A stretch of 64,000 nucleotides of DNA from Bolinopsis microptera (lineage: Eukaryota > Ctenophora > Tentaculata > Lobata > Bolinopsidae): assembly GCF_026151205.1 (NCBI RefSeq), contig NC_087084.1, positions 9,947,453 to 10,011,452 of the forward strand, given 5' to 3'. The position numbers and the translations under genes were made by a program. Within the stretch, counting starts at the first letter, position 1; every line of letters begins with the position of its first letter. Shown here in pieces: positions 63,859 through 64,000 of this stretch. A model generated the notes under the pieces. The model was not told where the DNA came from, searched no databases, and was given only the letters and a program-made list of their open reading frames with translations.

Positions 63859-64000
63859 TTGTCAAGAATACCAAAACACACAACCCTGTCTCTCTTTCAG
63901 CCGCCTCCCCTGTTAAGAATTTATTAAATGCTGTTAAGAATTTATTAAATGCTGTAGACTCAGTGTAGAATAAACAGTGCTACAAAAATCAAAAACAGCA

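Overview
The window is eukaryotic nuclear DNA from an animal. Genes are split by GT-AG introns, the sequence between exons is AT-rich, and the proteins are typical of metazoans: kringle, VWC, EGF, Ig and C-type lectin modules, an NRF-6-like acyltransferase and a NACHT-WD40 protein. A SUEL lectin domain, hevein-like repeats, genes nested in introns and many tandem arrays and MITEs suggest a marine invertebrate. A ctenophore or another early-branching lineage is possible, but I cannot fix the taxon from sequence alone.

Layout. 1-860 holds a decayed hAT transposase (minus). 2610-10457 is an RCC1-like propeller gene (plus, 8 exons, 372 aa); its last intron contains an intact single-exon NRF-6-like acyltransferase on the minus strand (6448-8580). 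11594-32966 is a large modular secreted protein (plus, 31 exons, 1,143 aa, all junctions in phase) with the order signal peptide, 2 kringles, 3 VWC, kringle, SUEL lectin, 2 kringles, 2 EGF, Ig, C-type lectin. Two minus-strand genes lie in its introns: a three-repeat hevein-like secreted protein (14117-17044) and an M24/creatinase-fold hydrolase (27891-29192). 33-53 kb is mostly mobile and repetitive DNA: a 2.9 kb TIR element, a 23-bp satellite, several MITE families, long palindromes, a small secreted Cys-rich gene (38352-39037), one orphan sushi-like exon and two displaced fragments of the modular gene. 53354-63138 (minus) is a NACHT-WD40 gene with a roughly 4 kb coding minisatellite and several disabling lesions, one of them a hAT-type MITE with a clean 8-bp target duplication.

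The most striking signal is that minisatellites here sit across exon-intron junctions. At least eight arrays have units made of intron tail plus exon head (with the 3' splice site) or exon tail plus intron head (with the 5' splice site). Each array therefore carries roughly 2 to 36 spare copies of the splice site of a real exon. This holds in three different genes and on both strands. Exon joins are my reading of splice consensus, phase continuity and domain continuity; no transcript evidence was available.
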